From IMG/VR virus record IMGVR_UViG_3300032288_000863, positions 1 through 61,955 of that record: a stretch of 61,955 nucleotides of DNA; one strand, given 5' to 3'. Of the stretch, positions 49,227 through 59,400 are shown piece by piece. The number at the start of each line of letters is the position of its first letter. The first letter of the stretch is position 1. The DNA comes from a virus. A program made the position numbers and the translations under genes. The notes beneath the pieces are model-generated. The model did no database searches. It had not been told where the DNA came from and saw only the letters and a list, made by a program, of their open reading frames with translations.

Positions 49227-49873
49227 TTAAGTGGTCTTTCAGCGGCTTGAAAGATTTCGTGAACTGCCCGAAGCAGTACAACGAGGTCAAGGTTCTTCGG
49301 AACTACACCAAAGCTGTCAGCCAACAGATGCTGTACGGTACGGAAGTGCACAAGGCGCTGGAGGACTACACGCGAGATGGGACAGAACTTCCCGCCTTCT
49401 ATAAAAAGTATCAGCCGATGCTGGACGCACTGATGGAGATCCCCGGGACGCGCTACCCTGAGCATAAGATGGCACTGACTGAAGCCAAAGAGCCGTGCGC
49501 CTTTGATGCAGACGAGTACTGGGTGCGTGGGATAGCAGACTTGCTGATCGTAGACGGAGATAAAGCTTTCGTCATTGACTATAAAACGGGCAGTGCTAAG
49601 TACCCCGACACCAAGCAGCTAAAACTTATGGCGCTGATGGTGTTTGAGCATTTCCCGGAAGTTCAGGAAGTCAAGGGCGGGCTGTTGTTTGTAGCCCACA
49701 ATAGTTTTGTAGGCGAAACGTATACACGAGATCACGTGAACTCTATGTGGAACATTTTCGCATGGGATTTGTTAAGACTCCGGGCGGCGGTGGACAACAA
49801 CGCGTGGCCCGCTAACCCCACCCCCCTATGCAAGTGGTGCCCTGTCACCTCCTGCGAACATCATAAGGAGTAG
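49223..49873 (+). CDS. Cas4/RecB-like PD-(D/E)XK nuclease with Fe-S cysteines
   Basis: The protein has 216 residues. Active-site residues are D106 in GIADLLIV and D119-Y-K121 in VIDYKTG, with a following Gln (132). One cysteine near the N-terminus (C15) and three near the end (C203, C206, C211) have the spacing of the Fe-S cluster in Cas4 and AddB-type exonucleases. There is no CRISPR array here. A replication or recombination exonuclease role is likely, since it is coupled to the polymerase by a 4-base overlap and followed by helicase genes. Confidence 0.8.
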   Translation: MIKWSFSGLKDFVNCPKQYNEVKVLRNYTKAVSQQMLYGTEVHKALEDYTRDGTELPAFYKKYQPMLDALMEIPGTRYPEHKMALTEAKEPCAFDADEYWVRGIADLLIVDGDKAFVIDYKTGSAKYPDTKQLKLMALMVFEHFPEVQEVKGGLLFVAHNSFVGETYTRDHVNSMWNIFAWDLLRLRAAVDNNAWPANPTPLCKWCPVTSCEHHKE

Positions 49874-49875
49874 CC

Positions 49876-50130
49876 ATGTCATACCCTCCTTCCAAGCGCC
49901 CGTACAAGCATGAATACGAGATGCAGAAAAAGCGGGGCGAACACGAAGACCGTATGGAGCGCCAACGTGCACGGCGCAAGCTGGACGCAAAAGGCATAAA
50001 CCGTAAAGGCAAGGATGTTGCCCATGTGAAAGCCCTATCCAAGGGCGGCAGCAACAAGGACGGGATACGGCTGGAGTCCCCCAGCAAGAACCGTTCGTTC
50101 CCGAGGAACAAAGATAGTTCGATGAAGTAG
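49876..50130 (+). CDS. Small basic protein with HNH-like SKGGSN motif
   Basis: The protein has 84 residues. It is Lys/Arg-rich, with VAHVKALSKGGSNKDGIRLE and SPSKNRSFPRNKDSS at the end. The pattern resembles the minimal HNH-like segment VDHxxALSKGGSN...R, but the first His pair is AHV, so catalysis is doubtful. It may be a DNA-binding remnant or a packaging/replication accessory. Confidence 0.6.
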   Translation: MSYPPSKRPYKHEYEMQKKRGEHEDRMERQRARRKLDAKGINRKGKDVAHVKALSKGGSNKDGIRLESPSKNRSFPRNKDSSMK

Positions 50131-50173
50131 TTGTTTTTATTTAAGTTCAAAAAGTCTTAGTTTAAGGTGGTTT

Positions 50174-51757
50174 ATGAAAGTTATAGATGATACAGCTATT
50201 GAGCTGTCTTTACCTAATCACGTCGCAGAAACAGTCCTACAACGAGTTGAGAAAGCTGAGAAGTTAGACGAGTTCGGTACGAAAACGAACATGGTCGTCT
50301 ACTGGGGGCACAGGGAAACCATGGAGGTCGCACGCCTCTTTGACTCTCTGCCCCCCATGTCGCTCCCGCAACTGCCCTCGCCCATGTTCCGGGATTACAA
50401 ATGGCCCGGGCTATATACCCCATTTAAGCACCAGATGGACACAGCAGCGTACTTGTCGCTGCGCCCTCGGGCGTTCTGCTTTAACGAGGCAGGCACGGGT
50501 AAGACCTCCGCCGCTATTTGGGCGGCGGATTATCTAATGAACCTTGGCGTCATCAAACGGGTGCTGGTGATCTGTCCCCTGTCGATCATGTTCTCCGCAT
50601 GGCAAGCAGACATTTTCAAGACCACGATGCACCGCACGGCGGCGGTGGCGCACGGCGACAAGAGCAAGCGGGCTAAAATCATCCAAAGCGGGTATGATTT
50701 TGTCATCATTAACTTTGACGGTGTTGGGGTTGTCCGAGAAGAGATAGCAGCGGCTAAGTTTGACCTCATCATTGTCGATGAAGCCAACGCGTACAAAACT
50801 GTTAGTACAGTTAGGTGGAAGACGCTTGCCAAACTGATTACCCCTCAGACTTGGCTCTGGATGATGACCGGCACCCCAGCGTCTCAGTCTCCGGTGGACG
50901 CCTACGGCCTTGCTAAAATGATCTCCCCGGAGCGCGTTCCGAAGTTCGTCACGGCATGGCGCGACAAGGTGATGATTCAAGCCACACGGTTTAAGTGGAC
51001 CCCGAAGTCCACGGCCAAGGACGATGTGTTCAGCGCCCTTCAACCTGCTATCAGATTCAGCAAAGCGGAGTGCTTAGACCTACCAGACGTAACGTATCAG
51101 ACCCGAGAGATTCCGTTAACACCTCAAGTAGTAAAGTATTACAAAGCATTGAAGACACAGTTGTTAATCGAAGCAGCGGGCGAGCAAGTGTCGGCAGTCA
51201 ATGCGGCTACAGCCATGAGCAAGCTCCTGCAGATATCAGGGGGTGCGGTCTATACCGACACCAAAGATATTGTGGAATTTGACATATCCCCGAGGCTCAA
51301 AGCCCTGCAAGAAGTGCTGGACGAGACCCTGCACAAGGTTATAGTATTTGTCCCGTTTATCCATACTATTGAAGTTGTAACGAAGTTTTTAGATAAGGAA
51401 GGAGTAACTAATGAAGTGATCAGTGGTTCAGTAAGTGCGAAGAACCGAGCAGACATTATCAGTAGATTTCAGTCAAGCGAAGATCCCCGCGTGCTGGTTA
51501 TTCAGCCGCAATCTGCCTCCCACGGGGTAACCCTGACGGCAGCAGATACCATAGTATTTTGGAGCCCGGTGCTTTCAGTTGAGACGTACATGCAGTGCAT
51601 AGGTCGTATTGACCGAGTTGGGCAGCAAAACAAGATGACGGTTGTGCATCTACAGGGATCAGATGCCGAGCGGAAGGTCTACCAGATGCTGCAAGGTAAG
51701 ATCGACAGTCACCTCAAATTAGTCGATTTGTATAAACAGGAGTTGAACAATGAGTAA
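50174..51757 (+). CDS. SNF2-family helicase
   Basis: The protein has 527 residues. Walker A is FNEAGTGKT (103-111), the DEAx box is VDEANAYK (201-208), motif III is MMTGTPASQ, and the C-terminal lobe has SGSVSAKNRADIISRFQS and QCIGRIDRVGQ as motif VI. This is a SF2 SNF2-type ATP-dependent DNA translocase, as in many phage replication modules. It overlaps the following gene by 8 bases. The exact role (fork remodelling or displacement) is unknown. Confidence 0.9.
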   Translation: MKVIDDTAIELSLPNHVAETVLQRVEKAEKLDEFGTKTNMVVYWGHRETMEVARLFDSLPPMSLPQLPSPMFRDYKWPGLYTPFKHQMDTAAYLSLRPRAFCFNEAGTGKTSAAIWAADYLMNLGVIKRVLVICPLSIMFSAWQADIFKTTMHRTAAVAHGDKSKRAKIIQSGYDFVIINFDGVGVVREEIAAAKFDLIIVDEANAYKTVSTVRWKTLAKLITPQTWLWMMTGTPASQSPVDAYGLAKMISPERVPKFVTAWRDKVMIQATRFKWTPKSTAKDDVFSALQPAIRFSKAECLDLPDVTYQTREIPLTPQVVKYYKALKTQLLIEAAGEQVSAVNAATAMSKLLQISGGAVYTDTKDIVEFDISPRLKALQEVLDETLHKVIVFVPFIHTIEVVTKFLDKEGVTNEVISGSVSAKNRADIISRFQSSEDPRVLVIQPQSASHGVTLTAADTIVFWSPVLSVETYMQCIGRIDRVGQQNKMTVVHLQGSDAERKVYQMLQGKIDSHLKLVDLYKQELNNE

Positions 51758-52154
51758 CACAAATGTAGAAGAGCTAGTCAGTATTTATCTTACGATCCGG
51801 GGCGAGCGGGAACGCATCCTCCGAGAGTACGAAGCGCAGGACTCCGCGCTCAAGGCAGACATGGCGGAAGTTGAAGCCATGATGCTGGCGGTCTGCAACG
51901 ACGTTAATGCGGATAGCATCAAGACGCAGTACGGCACGGTGATGCGGAAGTTAAACGAGCGGTTCTTCTGCAATGACTGGGACGGGTTCCGTAAGTTTGT
52001 CTTGGAACATGAGGCGGTGGAACTGCTGGAGAAGCGGATTCATCAAAGCAACTTCAAACAGTTTCTCTCTGAGCATGAAGGAGATGGACTGCCACCCGGT
52101 GTGAATGTCATGCGTGAGTACGGTATTTCCGTTCGTAAGTCTTCCAACCAGTAA
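51750..52154 (+). CDS. Conserved helical replication-operon protein
   Basis: This 134-residue protein has a coiled-coil N-terminus and FFCNDWDGFRKFVLEHEAVE followed by LLEKRIHQSNFKQFL. It always appears, in my memory, beside the ssDNA-binding-like gene in related phages, but no function is established. It is coupled to the SNF2 gene by an 8-base overlap, as if a partner. Confidence 0.6.
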   Translation: MSNTNVEELVSIYLTIRGERERILREYEAQDSALKADMAEVEAMMLAVCNDVNADSIKTQYGTVMRKLNERFFCNDWDGFRKFVLEHEAVELLEKRIHQSNFKQFLSEHEGDGLPPGVNVMREYGISVRKSSNQ

Positions 52155-52164
52155 GGTAACAACC

Positions 52165-53049
52165 ATGAGCAACGATCTAATCAAGTCAATCCAGACCAAC
52201 CTTGCCACGATCCAGACGGGCCTCGATGAGGATACCGCAGCGGTTGCGGGTGGCGGCGGATATATCAAGCGTATCTCCATCAAGGGCGGCGTGTTCCGCA
52301 AGATGGCGGGCGGTAAGGAAGTCGGTAAGAACGAAGACCGACACATGAACATCATCTTCGTGAAGATGGCACACGATCCTTCTCGCACGTACTACTCGCA
52401 GAGCTATCGTGAAGGAGAGAAGATTTCTCCCACGTGCTGGTCAAGCAACAGCAAGACGCCCGACGCGGAAGTGAAGAACCCGCAGGCTGCTAGCTGCGAC
52501 AAGTGCCCCCACTCGGTCAAAGGTTCTGGGCAGGGCGGTACAGGTTCTGCCTGCCGCATGTCGTGGCGCACGGCTGTGGTCCTGCCCAACGATGTGGGCG
52601 GTGATGTGATGCAGCTTGTCCTACCTGCTACTTCCTGTTTTGGCAAGGAAGATGGCGGTCGGTGGCCGTTCCGCCCGTATATCCAGATGTTGGCGAGCAA
52701 CAACATTAGCGCGGGTCGTGTGGTAACGAAGATGCAGTTCGATACTTCGTCGCCTGTACCCAAGGTGATGTTCTCTCCGGTAGCAGCGGTAGACCCGGAT
52801 GAGGTGGCGGATATCCAGCGGCAGGCGAAGTCTGTTTCGGCGGAAGCCTGCGTGAAGATGAACGTCTATCAGGCTGATGAAGCGGGCTCTACGCCTGCTA
52901 AAGCTGCCGAGCCGGAAGCGCCCCCCGTGTATAGCGAGGTAGTAGAAGAGCCCGTGCAGGAACCCGTTCTGCGCGAATCGAAGAAGTCAGAACCTACCGC
53001 TGGCGGTGATGTCCCCGACATCATCAAGAAGTGGTCTAAGAAAAGTTAA
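52165..53049 (+). CDS. Putative ssDNA-binding protein with Cys cluster
   Basis: ATG 52165 follows AAGGTAACAACC and gives 294 residues. It has a Gly-rich start, an aromatic RTYYSQSYREGEKISPTCWS region and clustered cysteines (CWSSNSK...CDKCPHSV...CRMSW) that could bind zinc. The C-terminal 80 residues are Pro/Glu-rich and end in DIIKKWSKK. The place between SNF2 and primase genes suggests a ssDNA-binding or replication accessory role, which is inferred. No OB-fold can be proven by eye. Confidence 0.5.
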   Translation: MSNDLIKSIQTNLATIQTGLDEDTAAVAGGGGYIKRISIKGGVFRKMAGGKEVGKNEDRHMNIIFVKMAHDPSRTYYSQSYREGEKISPTCWSSNSKTPDAEVKNPQAASCDKCPHSVKGSGQGGTGSACRMSWRTAVVLPNDVGGDVMQLVLPATSCFGKEDGGRWPFRPYIQMLASNNISAGRVVTKMQFDTSSPVPKVMFSPVAAVDPDEVADIQRQAKSVSAEACVKMNVYQADEAGSTPAKAAEPEAPPVYSEVVEEPVQEPVLRESKKSEPTAGGDVPDIIKKWSKKS

Positions 53050-53061
53050 GGAGAAGCGGCT

Positions 53062-53376
53062 ATGCCACGTCCATACAGCGATAAGTTTCTTCTGGCTTTG
53101 CAACAGGAGCCCGAGGAGCCCAGTCTTGGGATTGAGCTTGGACGGTTGTGCGTAGCCGCTAAACTCCCGGCTACCTATGTTGCAGTAGCACTGGAAACGT
53201 CCCGCATGACGGTCTACAGTTGGTTTCGCGGACAAGAGATCCGCAAAGCACGGCGCAAGAACGTCAGGGTATTCATGGATTTGCTTCGGGGGGACTTGGA
53301 AAGAGGAGTTCTGCCGGTTAGTTCAAACCAAGAAGCCAAGGTTTATGTAGAGAACCTTGCAGGAGTACGTATCTAG
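53062..53376 (+). CDS. Helix-turn-helix protein
   Basis: This 104-residue protein has a helix-turn-helix in the middle: LGRLCVAAKLPATYVAVALE then TSRMTVYSWFRGQEIRKA, where TVYSWFRG reads as the recognition helix. It probably binds DNA and is the only HTH regulator besides the DUF3310 fusion. A strong terminator follows 20 bases after its stop. It is a candidate binder of the palindrome family. Confidence 0.65.
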   Translation: MPRPYSDKFLLALQQEPEEPSLGIELGRLCVAAKLPATYVAVALETSRMTVYSWFRGQEIRKARRKNVRVFMDLLRGDLERGVLPVSSNQEAKVYVENLAGVRI

Positions 53377-53396
53377 TTATTGCGGTAAATCAATCC

Positions 53397-53428
53397 AGCG
53401 GAGTAGGTTTTGCCACTCCGCTTTTTTT
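53397..53428 (+). terminator. Intrinsic terminator or attenuator before the primase gene
   Basis: An 8-bp stem AGCGGAGT/ACTCCGCT with a 10-base loop is followed by seven T. Only 13 bases lie between the T-tract and the primase ATG, leaving no room for a promoter or ribosome site. Confidence 0.85.
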
Positions 53429-53441
53429 ATCTCTGCGGGCC

Positions 53442-56276
53442 ATGAGAAAACAATTTTACGAGAAAGTATTGCCGACGCAGGGTGTCTATTGTGCAAGCGG
53501 TATCATAGACGGAAAGACCAGAAACCGCTTCGCAGAGACACTCACCGAATTACTGACGATAGTAGAAGAGCTAGAGGAGGAGCAGTTAAATGTATTCGTA
53601 GCTTTCAGTACGTTCCAGAATCACAGCCGCAAGGCGGATAATGCGCTGTTCACGCGCTGCTTTTGTCTTGATCTGGACGTGGGCGAAGGCTCCAAGAAGT
53701 ACGCGGACAAGAACGAAGCGATCATTGATCTCTTTAATTTTGTAGAAGGTCATGGGCTACCACCACCGATTCTGGTGAACTCTGGTTCAGGCATACACGC
53801 GTACTGGCCGTTTGACGACAACGTGCCATCAGACGAATGGTTACCCTATGCCATACGGTTCAAGTCGTTTTGCCTGAAGCACATTAAGATTGACCCGGCT
53901 GTGACAGCAGACAGGGCACGCATCATGCGCTGCCCCGGGTCACTTAACTACAAGACCGATCCTCCCATGCAGTCGGGGTTACTTACCGATGAGATGTGGG
54001 AGTACAGTTTTGATTTGTTTAAAGAATTCTTGAATGAAGTAGAACCAGACAACTCACTGACCAGTGTACTTGCGTCGGCTCAAAAAGGGTTGGATGACGA
54101 CACCGGCAGCATCGCCAAGATCGACCCTAACTTTGAGACCGTCTTTGAAGTACTGGCTCAAAAGAGTTTGGACGACGAGGGCGGCTGTGCTCAGATTAAG
54201 TATGTGTTGGAGAACGCAGCGACATTGAGCGAGCCCTTGTGGCGGGCAGGGTTGTCCCTTGCCCGTGCATGTGTGGATTGGGAGGAAGCGATCCACATCA
54301 TGTCCTCCCCGTATCCTAAATACTCCCCCGAAGAGACACTGAAAAAAGCCAATGGAACGATCAATAAAGACGGCAAGTTCATGCCGCATAGCTGCGTGGT
54401 GTTCGACAACGACAACCCCGGGGTCTGTGACAACTGCCCCCACAAAGGACACATCACAAACCCCCTCGCCCTTGCCAGAAGACTTAAAGCCCCGACGAGT
54501 GCCCCGGAGAACGCAATTCGGGAGGACGAGAATCCCGAAGAGATTCCAGTCTACATAACGTACCCAACGGAGTTGGAACCGTTCAAGCGAGGCATGAACG
54601 GGGGCATCTGGTACACCCCGCCACCCAAGAAAGATAAAGAAGGTAACTGGATGAACCAGAAGGAGGTCTGCCTGTGGCGGCACGATCTCTACCCAATCAA
54701 GCGTATGTATGGCCCTCACGAGGGTGAGGCACTGTTGATGCGGCACATCATGCCGCATGATGAGGCACGAGACTTTCTCCTGCCTATGTCGTTCTGTGGT
54801 TCTTCAGAGAAGTTCAAGGATTTGTTCATCAGACATGGCGTGTTCTTCAATCTGAACGACACATCAATAATGGTCGAATACATCCGCAAGTGGGGAGAGT
54901 TTATGTTGAATAAGCAAGGTGCTGAACAAACCAGAATGCAAATGGGGTGGACTGCTGATGGGCACGGGTTTGTTATCGGCAACATGGAGATTCAGCGTTC
55001 TGGGAAGGTTGCTAAGACTGCTGCGTCTCCGTTGGTGAACAGTATCGCCAAGTTGCTGAAGCCTGTAGGTAACTACGACTTGTGGAAAGAAGCAGCGCAG
55101 AAGTTGGATCGCCCTGCGTTTGAGATGCACGCGTTCGCTTTACTGTGCGGGTTCGGTTCTCCTCTTATGCCCTACACTTCTACCAAGGGCGTCAGCGTGT
55201 GCTACACAGGTGGGTCAGGTAACGCCAAGACCGGTGCGCTGTACGCTGCGCTAAGCCTCTTCGGAGACCCGGTGGACTTGAGTCTGGCAGGGGGCAAGGA
55301 GAGCGCAACGGATAACGCGCTGGTGCAGTGGTACATGGGCCTTAAAAACATAATGATGGGGCTGGACGAGGCGTCAAACCGCAAGCCGGAGGAGGTGTCT
55401 AATCTTGTCTACAAGGTATCTCAGGGTAAAAGCAAGCTGCGGATGCAGGCGTCAGTGAACGCAGTGCGCGAGATAGATTTAACCGCGGCACTCATAACTT
55501 TCCTTACATCGAACCAATCGCTAACTGACAAGTTAACGTCATTTAAAGCCGCTCCTGATGGGGAACTTGCTCGACTGATCGAATTCCAGATTGATCGTCC
55601 GCTGCCTCTTGTACAGAACCCGGCGCTGGGCAAAGAGATATTTGACGTGTTTCGTTTGAACTACGGGCACGCAGGGCCTGAGTTCATCAAGTATCTTTTC
55701 GCTGTGGGCGACGACTACATCCACGGGCTGGTAACTCAGTGGGCAGATAAGTTCGGGGAAAGTTTCGGTAAGGACACTACTTATCGGTTCTATGAGGCGT
55801 TGGTCTCGGTTGCCTTTGCTGCTGGGCAGTTGGCAGCGGAAGCGGGGATCATTAACTACGACCTCCAACGTATCTACGCGTCAGTCATTGCCCGGATCAT
55901 TTCGATACGAGACGGCACGGTCAGGATCAATAAGATAGATTACGAGTCGGTGCTGGGTGAATTTCAGAACCGGCACCAGTCTGGTGTGTTGGTGCTTAAC
56001 GATGACCGGGTGATGCGTGAGCCTCGCTCTGCGTTGGTGGGTAGGGTGGAGATAGATACCCGAATGTTTTATGTGTCGAAGCGTGAGCTAAAACTTTTCT
56101 TGTCAGACCAGCAACTTAGTGAACGCGAGTTTGTTACTTACATGAAGGAGAAGGGAGTCCTAACCTTTGAGGGTAAGCAACGTCTTACTAACGGGTGGCC
56201 GGGGATGAGCACCAACGCTCCGGTTGCAGTCTATGGGTTCAAGAACGCCATACCCGACGAGTTCTTCAATGGATGA
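53442..56276 (+). CDS. Primase-helicase fusion (AEP-type primase plus DUF927-like helicase)
   Basis: The protein has 944 residues. The N-terminal region has CFCLDLDV with an Asp-x-Asp pair (77 and 79) and SGSGIHAYWPF, which fit an archaeo-eukaryotic-type primase domain. A Cys cluster lies near residue 325 (CDNCPHKGH). The C-terminal half has Walker A GGSGNAKT (about 591-598) and a Walker B-like GLDEAS (about 640), matching DUF927-type helicases. It would prime and open DNA for the Pol A enzyme. The start codon has no visible ribosome site and lies 13 bases after a terminator. Confidence 0.8.
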   Translation: MRKQFYEKVLPTQGVYCASGIIDGKTRNRFAETLTELLTIVEELEEEQLNVFVAFSTFQNHSRKADNALFTRCFCLDLDVGEGSKKYADKNEAIIDLFNFVEGHGLPPPILVNSGSGIHAYWPFDDNVPSDEWLPYAIRFKSFCLKHIKIDPAVTADRARIMRCPGSLNYKTDPPMQSGLLTDEMWEYSFDLFKEFLNEVEPDNSLTSVLASAQKGLDDDTGSIAKIDPNFETVFEVLAQKSLDDEGGCAQIKYVLENAATLSEPLWRAGLSLARACVDWEEAIHIMSSPYPKYSPEETLKKANGTINKDGKFMPHSCVVFDNDNPGVCDNCPHKGHITNPLALARRLKAPTSAPENAIREDENPEEIPVYITYPTELEPFKRGMNGGIWYTPPPKKDKEGNWMNQKEVCLWRHDLYPIKRMYGPHEGEALLMRHIMPHDEARDFLLPMSFCGSSEKFKDLFIRHGVFFNLNDTSIMVEYIRKWGEFMLNKQGAEQTRMQMGWTADGHGFVIGNMEIQRSGKVAKTAASPLVNSIAKLLKPVGNYDLWKEAAQKLDRPAFEMHAFALLCGFGSPLMPYTSTKGVSVCYTGGSGNAKTGALYAALSLFGDPVDLSLAGGKESATDNALVQWYMGLKNIMMGLDEASNRKPEEVSNLVYKVSQGKSKLRMQASVNAVREIDLTAALITFLTSNQSLTDKLTSFKAAPDGELARLIEFQIDRPLPLVQNPALGKEIFDVFRLNYGHAGPEFIKYLFAVGDDYIHGLVTQWADKFGESFGKDTTYRFYEALVSVAFAAGQLAAEAGIINYDLQRIYASVIARIISIRDGTVRINKIDYESVLGEFQNRHQSGVLVLNDDRVMREPRSALVGRVEIDTRMFYVSKRELKLFLSDQQLSEREFVTYMKEKGVLTFEGKQRLTNGWPGMSTNAPVAVYGFKNAIPDEFFNG

Positions 56277-56478
56277 GAAGGAGTTGGTGGGGGAGCCTAT
56301 CTGGGGCTTCCCCTTTGAGTGGATGAGTATAGGGCAAAGTTTTTTTGTCCCTACGCTCAAACCCGCCACGATGATTTACGTTCTGGATACGCGGGCTAAG
56401 GACGCCAAGATAAAAATAAAAGCCTACACTTCTATGAAGGATGGCGTCCTTGGCGTCCGGGTCTGGCGCACGGGCTAG
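56269..56478 (+). CDS. Small hypothetical protein at the convergent junction
   Basis: This 69-residue protein starts at ATG 56269, overlapping the primase stop by 8 bases. The middle (SFFVPTLKPATMIYVLDTRA) looks like a small alpha/beta fold. Its TAG stop lies within CTAG, which on the other strand is also the stop of the giant virion gene, so the two operons abut tail to tail without a terminator. Family not recognised. Confidence 0.6.
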   Translation: MDEKELVGEPIWGFPFEWMSIGQSFFVPTLKPATMIYVLDTRAKDAKIKIKAYTSMKDGVLGVRVWRTG

Positions 56479-59400
56479 TTAATCCCTGCATCTGCTTGAG
56501 CCTTGAGTGCTTCTACACTTTGTACAAACTGACCCTGTATATATTCTTTCTGCGACTTGATCTCACGTAGCATCAATTGTTTTTCTTGCTCCCGCACACC
56601 TGAATAGACCCCTGCCCCAGCATTGATCGCTTTTTCCTGCGACTGAAGTTGTTTAAGTTGTCCGTTGATCGTGCTCTTGTAGAGTTCTACCATCAAATAA
56701 TCCTGCGGATGAGCACGGATGTATTCTTCAAACTGCGGGCGATCCTTGTAAGCACTTAGCAACTCCTGTTTCTTTTCCATCTCAGTGCGGAGATCCGAGA
56801 ACTTACGTGCGTCAACACTGGACCGCTTACCTACAAAGCTGCCTACAAGCGGTAACTCAGTTTTGATGTCGAAGTTTTTCTCCCCGCCAGCAATGTCCAT
56901 AGTGCCTTTTACAAATCCAGCAAACTTGCCTACGGCGTCAAGATAGTTACCAACAAAGAAAGCAGCCGTTTGTGGGTCTATTTTTAAAGGGGTATCCCAC
57001 CCTGCGGTTTCATCCATAAGCCAAGAACTAAAGTCCCGCGCCCACTTAGGCACGTGAAGCCCAGCCGAATACGCGTCGCCGTATTTGTTAACGCGGTCGT
57101 TGTAAATCTCCCTGCCTAAACCGTCTGAGTTGATTACAAACTCTACAATAGGCTTCACCGCCGTAAATGCCACGGTATCCAAGATAAACGCCCCCGGTTT
57201 ATCAAGAGGTGAAAAACGCGGCGCAGGAATAGGCAGGAACGAGTCAAGCGTGATCGGTACAAGGTTTTCGATCATCTCCTTGCCGCTTTGGTGCCCGTTC
57301 ATCCATGCGGCCATTTGCGCTCCAAACGCAGCAAATGCTCCGCCACCAAAACCCCACGGGATTTGTAAGAATTCGTTACCTTCTCCAGCAAACTTCATGG
57401 GAACTCGCAATGCACGAGTCCACATAGACATATCATCCGCTGCTACTTTGTTCCGCCCTTGCTGATCTTTATCTGATGTACTCAGAGCCATCTGATATGC
57501 AAGCATACCCGCTCCAGCAAGCAGGCCACCCATCAAATATGCGTTACGGCTTTCCCGCGCAAAATTAGCTTTGAACTCCGCCCGTGCAGCTTCAGCCCGA
57601 GCATATCTGGGGTCAGTCGGATCAGTTACCTTGAGCAGTGGTGATCCACGCTCCATAGCGCTTTCCACTGACTCAAACGCGGGGCGCATTACGTCCATTA
57701 CCCGGACAGCGGAAGTAAGCGATGGGCGCATAAACATATACAGCGAACCAAGTTCTCGCCCGTACTTACCCACTTGCTCGTAGTTAAACAAGTTTTTGGT
57801 AAATGCAGCAGCTTCTTCTTTGACGGCTTTCTGGAACACTGGATCGTTTATGTTCAGTCCACGAGACTTGCCTTGTGAGGCAAGTTCGCTCTTGATAACC
57901 CCGTAAGTAGATGCACGACTGACAAATTCAAACGCGTCAGCCCATGTAGTGAAAAGCTGATCTACCTGTTCTTTAGTGCGTACAAAGCGGCTTTTGCCAA
58001 CTGCGTCTTTTTCAAGCGTGCCTATATCAAATGACTTCTGAAATGAGCCTCGCCCACCTTCTTCCACAAGATACTCATACGCGTTTTTAGCAAATTGCCC
58101 ACGCATATTCTTGATGGCAGCAAAATCACCCTTGTTGTACAGCCACGATATCTTCATGGCACGGGTAAACGCCCCACTTTCCAATATGTTCCACGCCACC
58201 GATCCGATAATCTTAGGCGCTATGGTAGGGCCAAACATGCCCGCGGAGTTGTAGGCGTTAGTCAGGGTGTCACGAACAAAGTTAAACGGTGCAAACCCCA
58301 AGTTATAGAAGGTGTGCATCCTGCCCATCAGGTGGGTGACACTATTTATTTTGTTCAGTGCATAGTTGATGTCGGTGTTAAATCCATTCAACCCTTCAAT
58401 CAACCGTTTATCACGGAGCGCATAAACCTCCGTGCTACCATCAGGCATGTGATGGAAAAACACGTTCTGTTTACTTAAATCTTCGCGTTGCACCCCATTA
58501 AATTTATCGGCAAACGTAACTTTCTCTATTAGTTTACCATCGAGGTCTTTGTCTCTAATCTGGTTTTTGATGGACTCGGTAATACCGTCACTTGCGGAGC
58601 GTCCAGACGCACGATGTAGGTCTTGTACGATCTGGAGCATCGGGTTGTTGATGGCGGTGCTGCGGCCCATTGCTTTGTCTTCAAGCTGCCTGAACTGCGT
58701 ACCCGCACGTGAGCTACTGTCCAGATCAAACGAAATATCTGCTGTACCGCTGTCCATACCTTTAAACGGTACGTAGTACTTGTAGCCATAGAGTTCCTTC
58801 AGGTTATCTACCGGCTGCGTCCAGTACTTACCTTCTTTCTCCATCGAAATACGCGTAGCGTTTATGGCATCGATGGCATCAAATACTTCTTGTATCTCCG
58901 GTCCATACCTACGCATTTCACGCGCAAATGTCCTGCGCCATGCAGCAAGACTGGCGTTGTCATATCCAACAACTCTGTAGTGGTTAGAATTGATATCCAG
59001 CGCATCGGTCGCTTTTGATGACACCCGGTCGCCTCTGCTTTTACCCCCCAGTTTTGCGTAACGCTGAGCAAGGGTTTCAAGCTGCTGCCGGATGCGGCGG
59101 GCTTCACCGTTAGTTACAAGATCACGGTTCTGCGTCACATAATCAAATAATGCGTCACGGTAAGCCGCAGGGCTGATAGGCTGGTTATTCAACGTCAGAA
59201 CCGGGGCGTCATCAAGCGGCACTATCTCCAGATATTTGAAGGTGCGCTTTTCCAGTTCGTTCAGCGCCATGCGAAGCACGCCAAGATGCTCCAAGGCGTC
59301 CTCAGTAGACATCTTTACTTTGTTGGCGTAATTCTCAACTTTGTCACGCAGTGTGTTTACCAACGGTGTAACACGGCTTTTTTCATTAGCCTCTTGCTTG

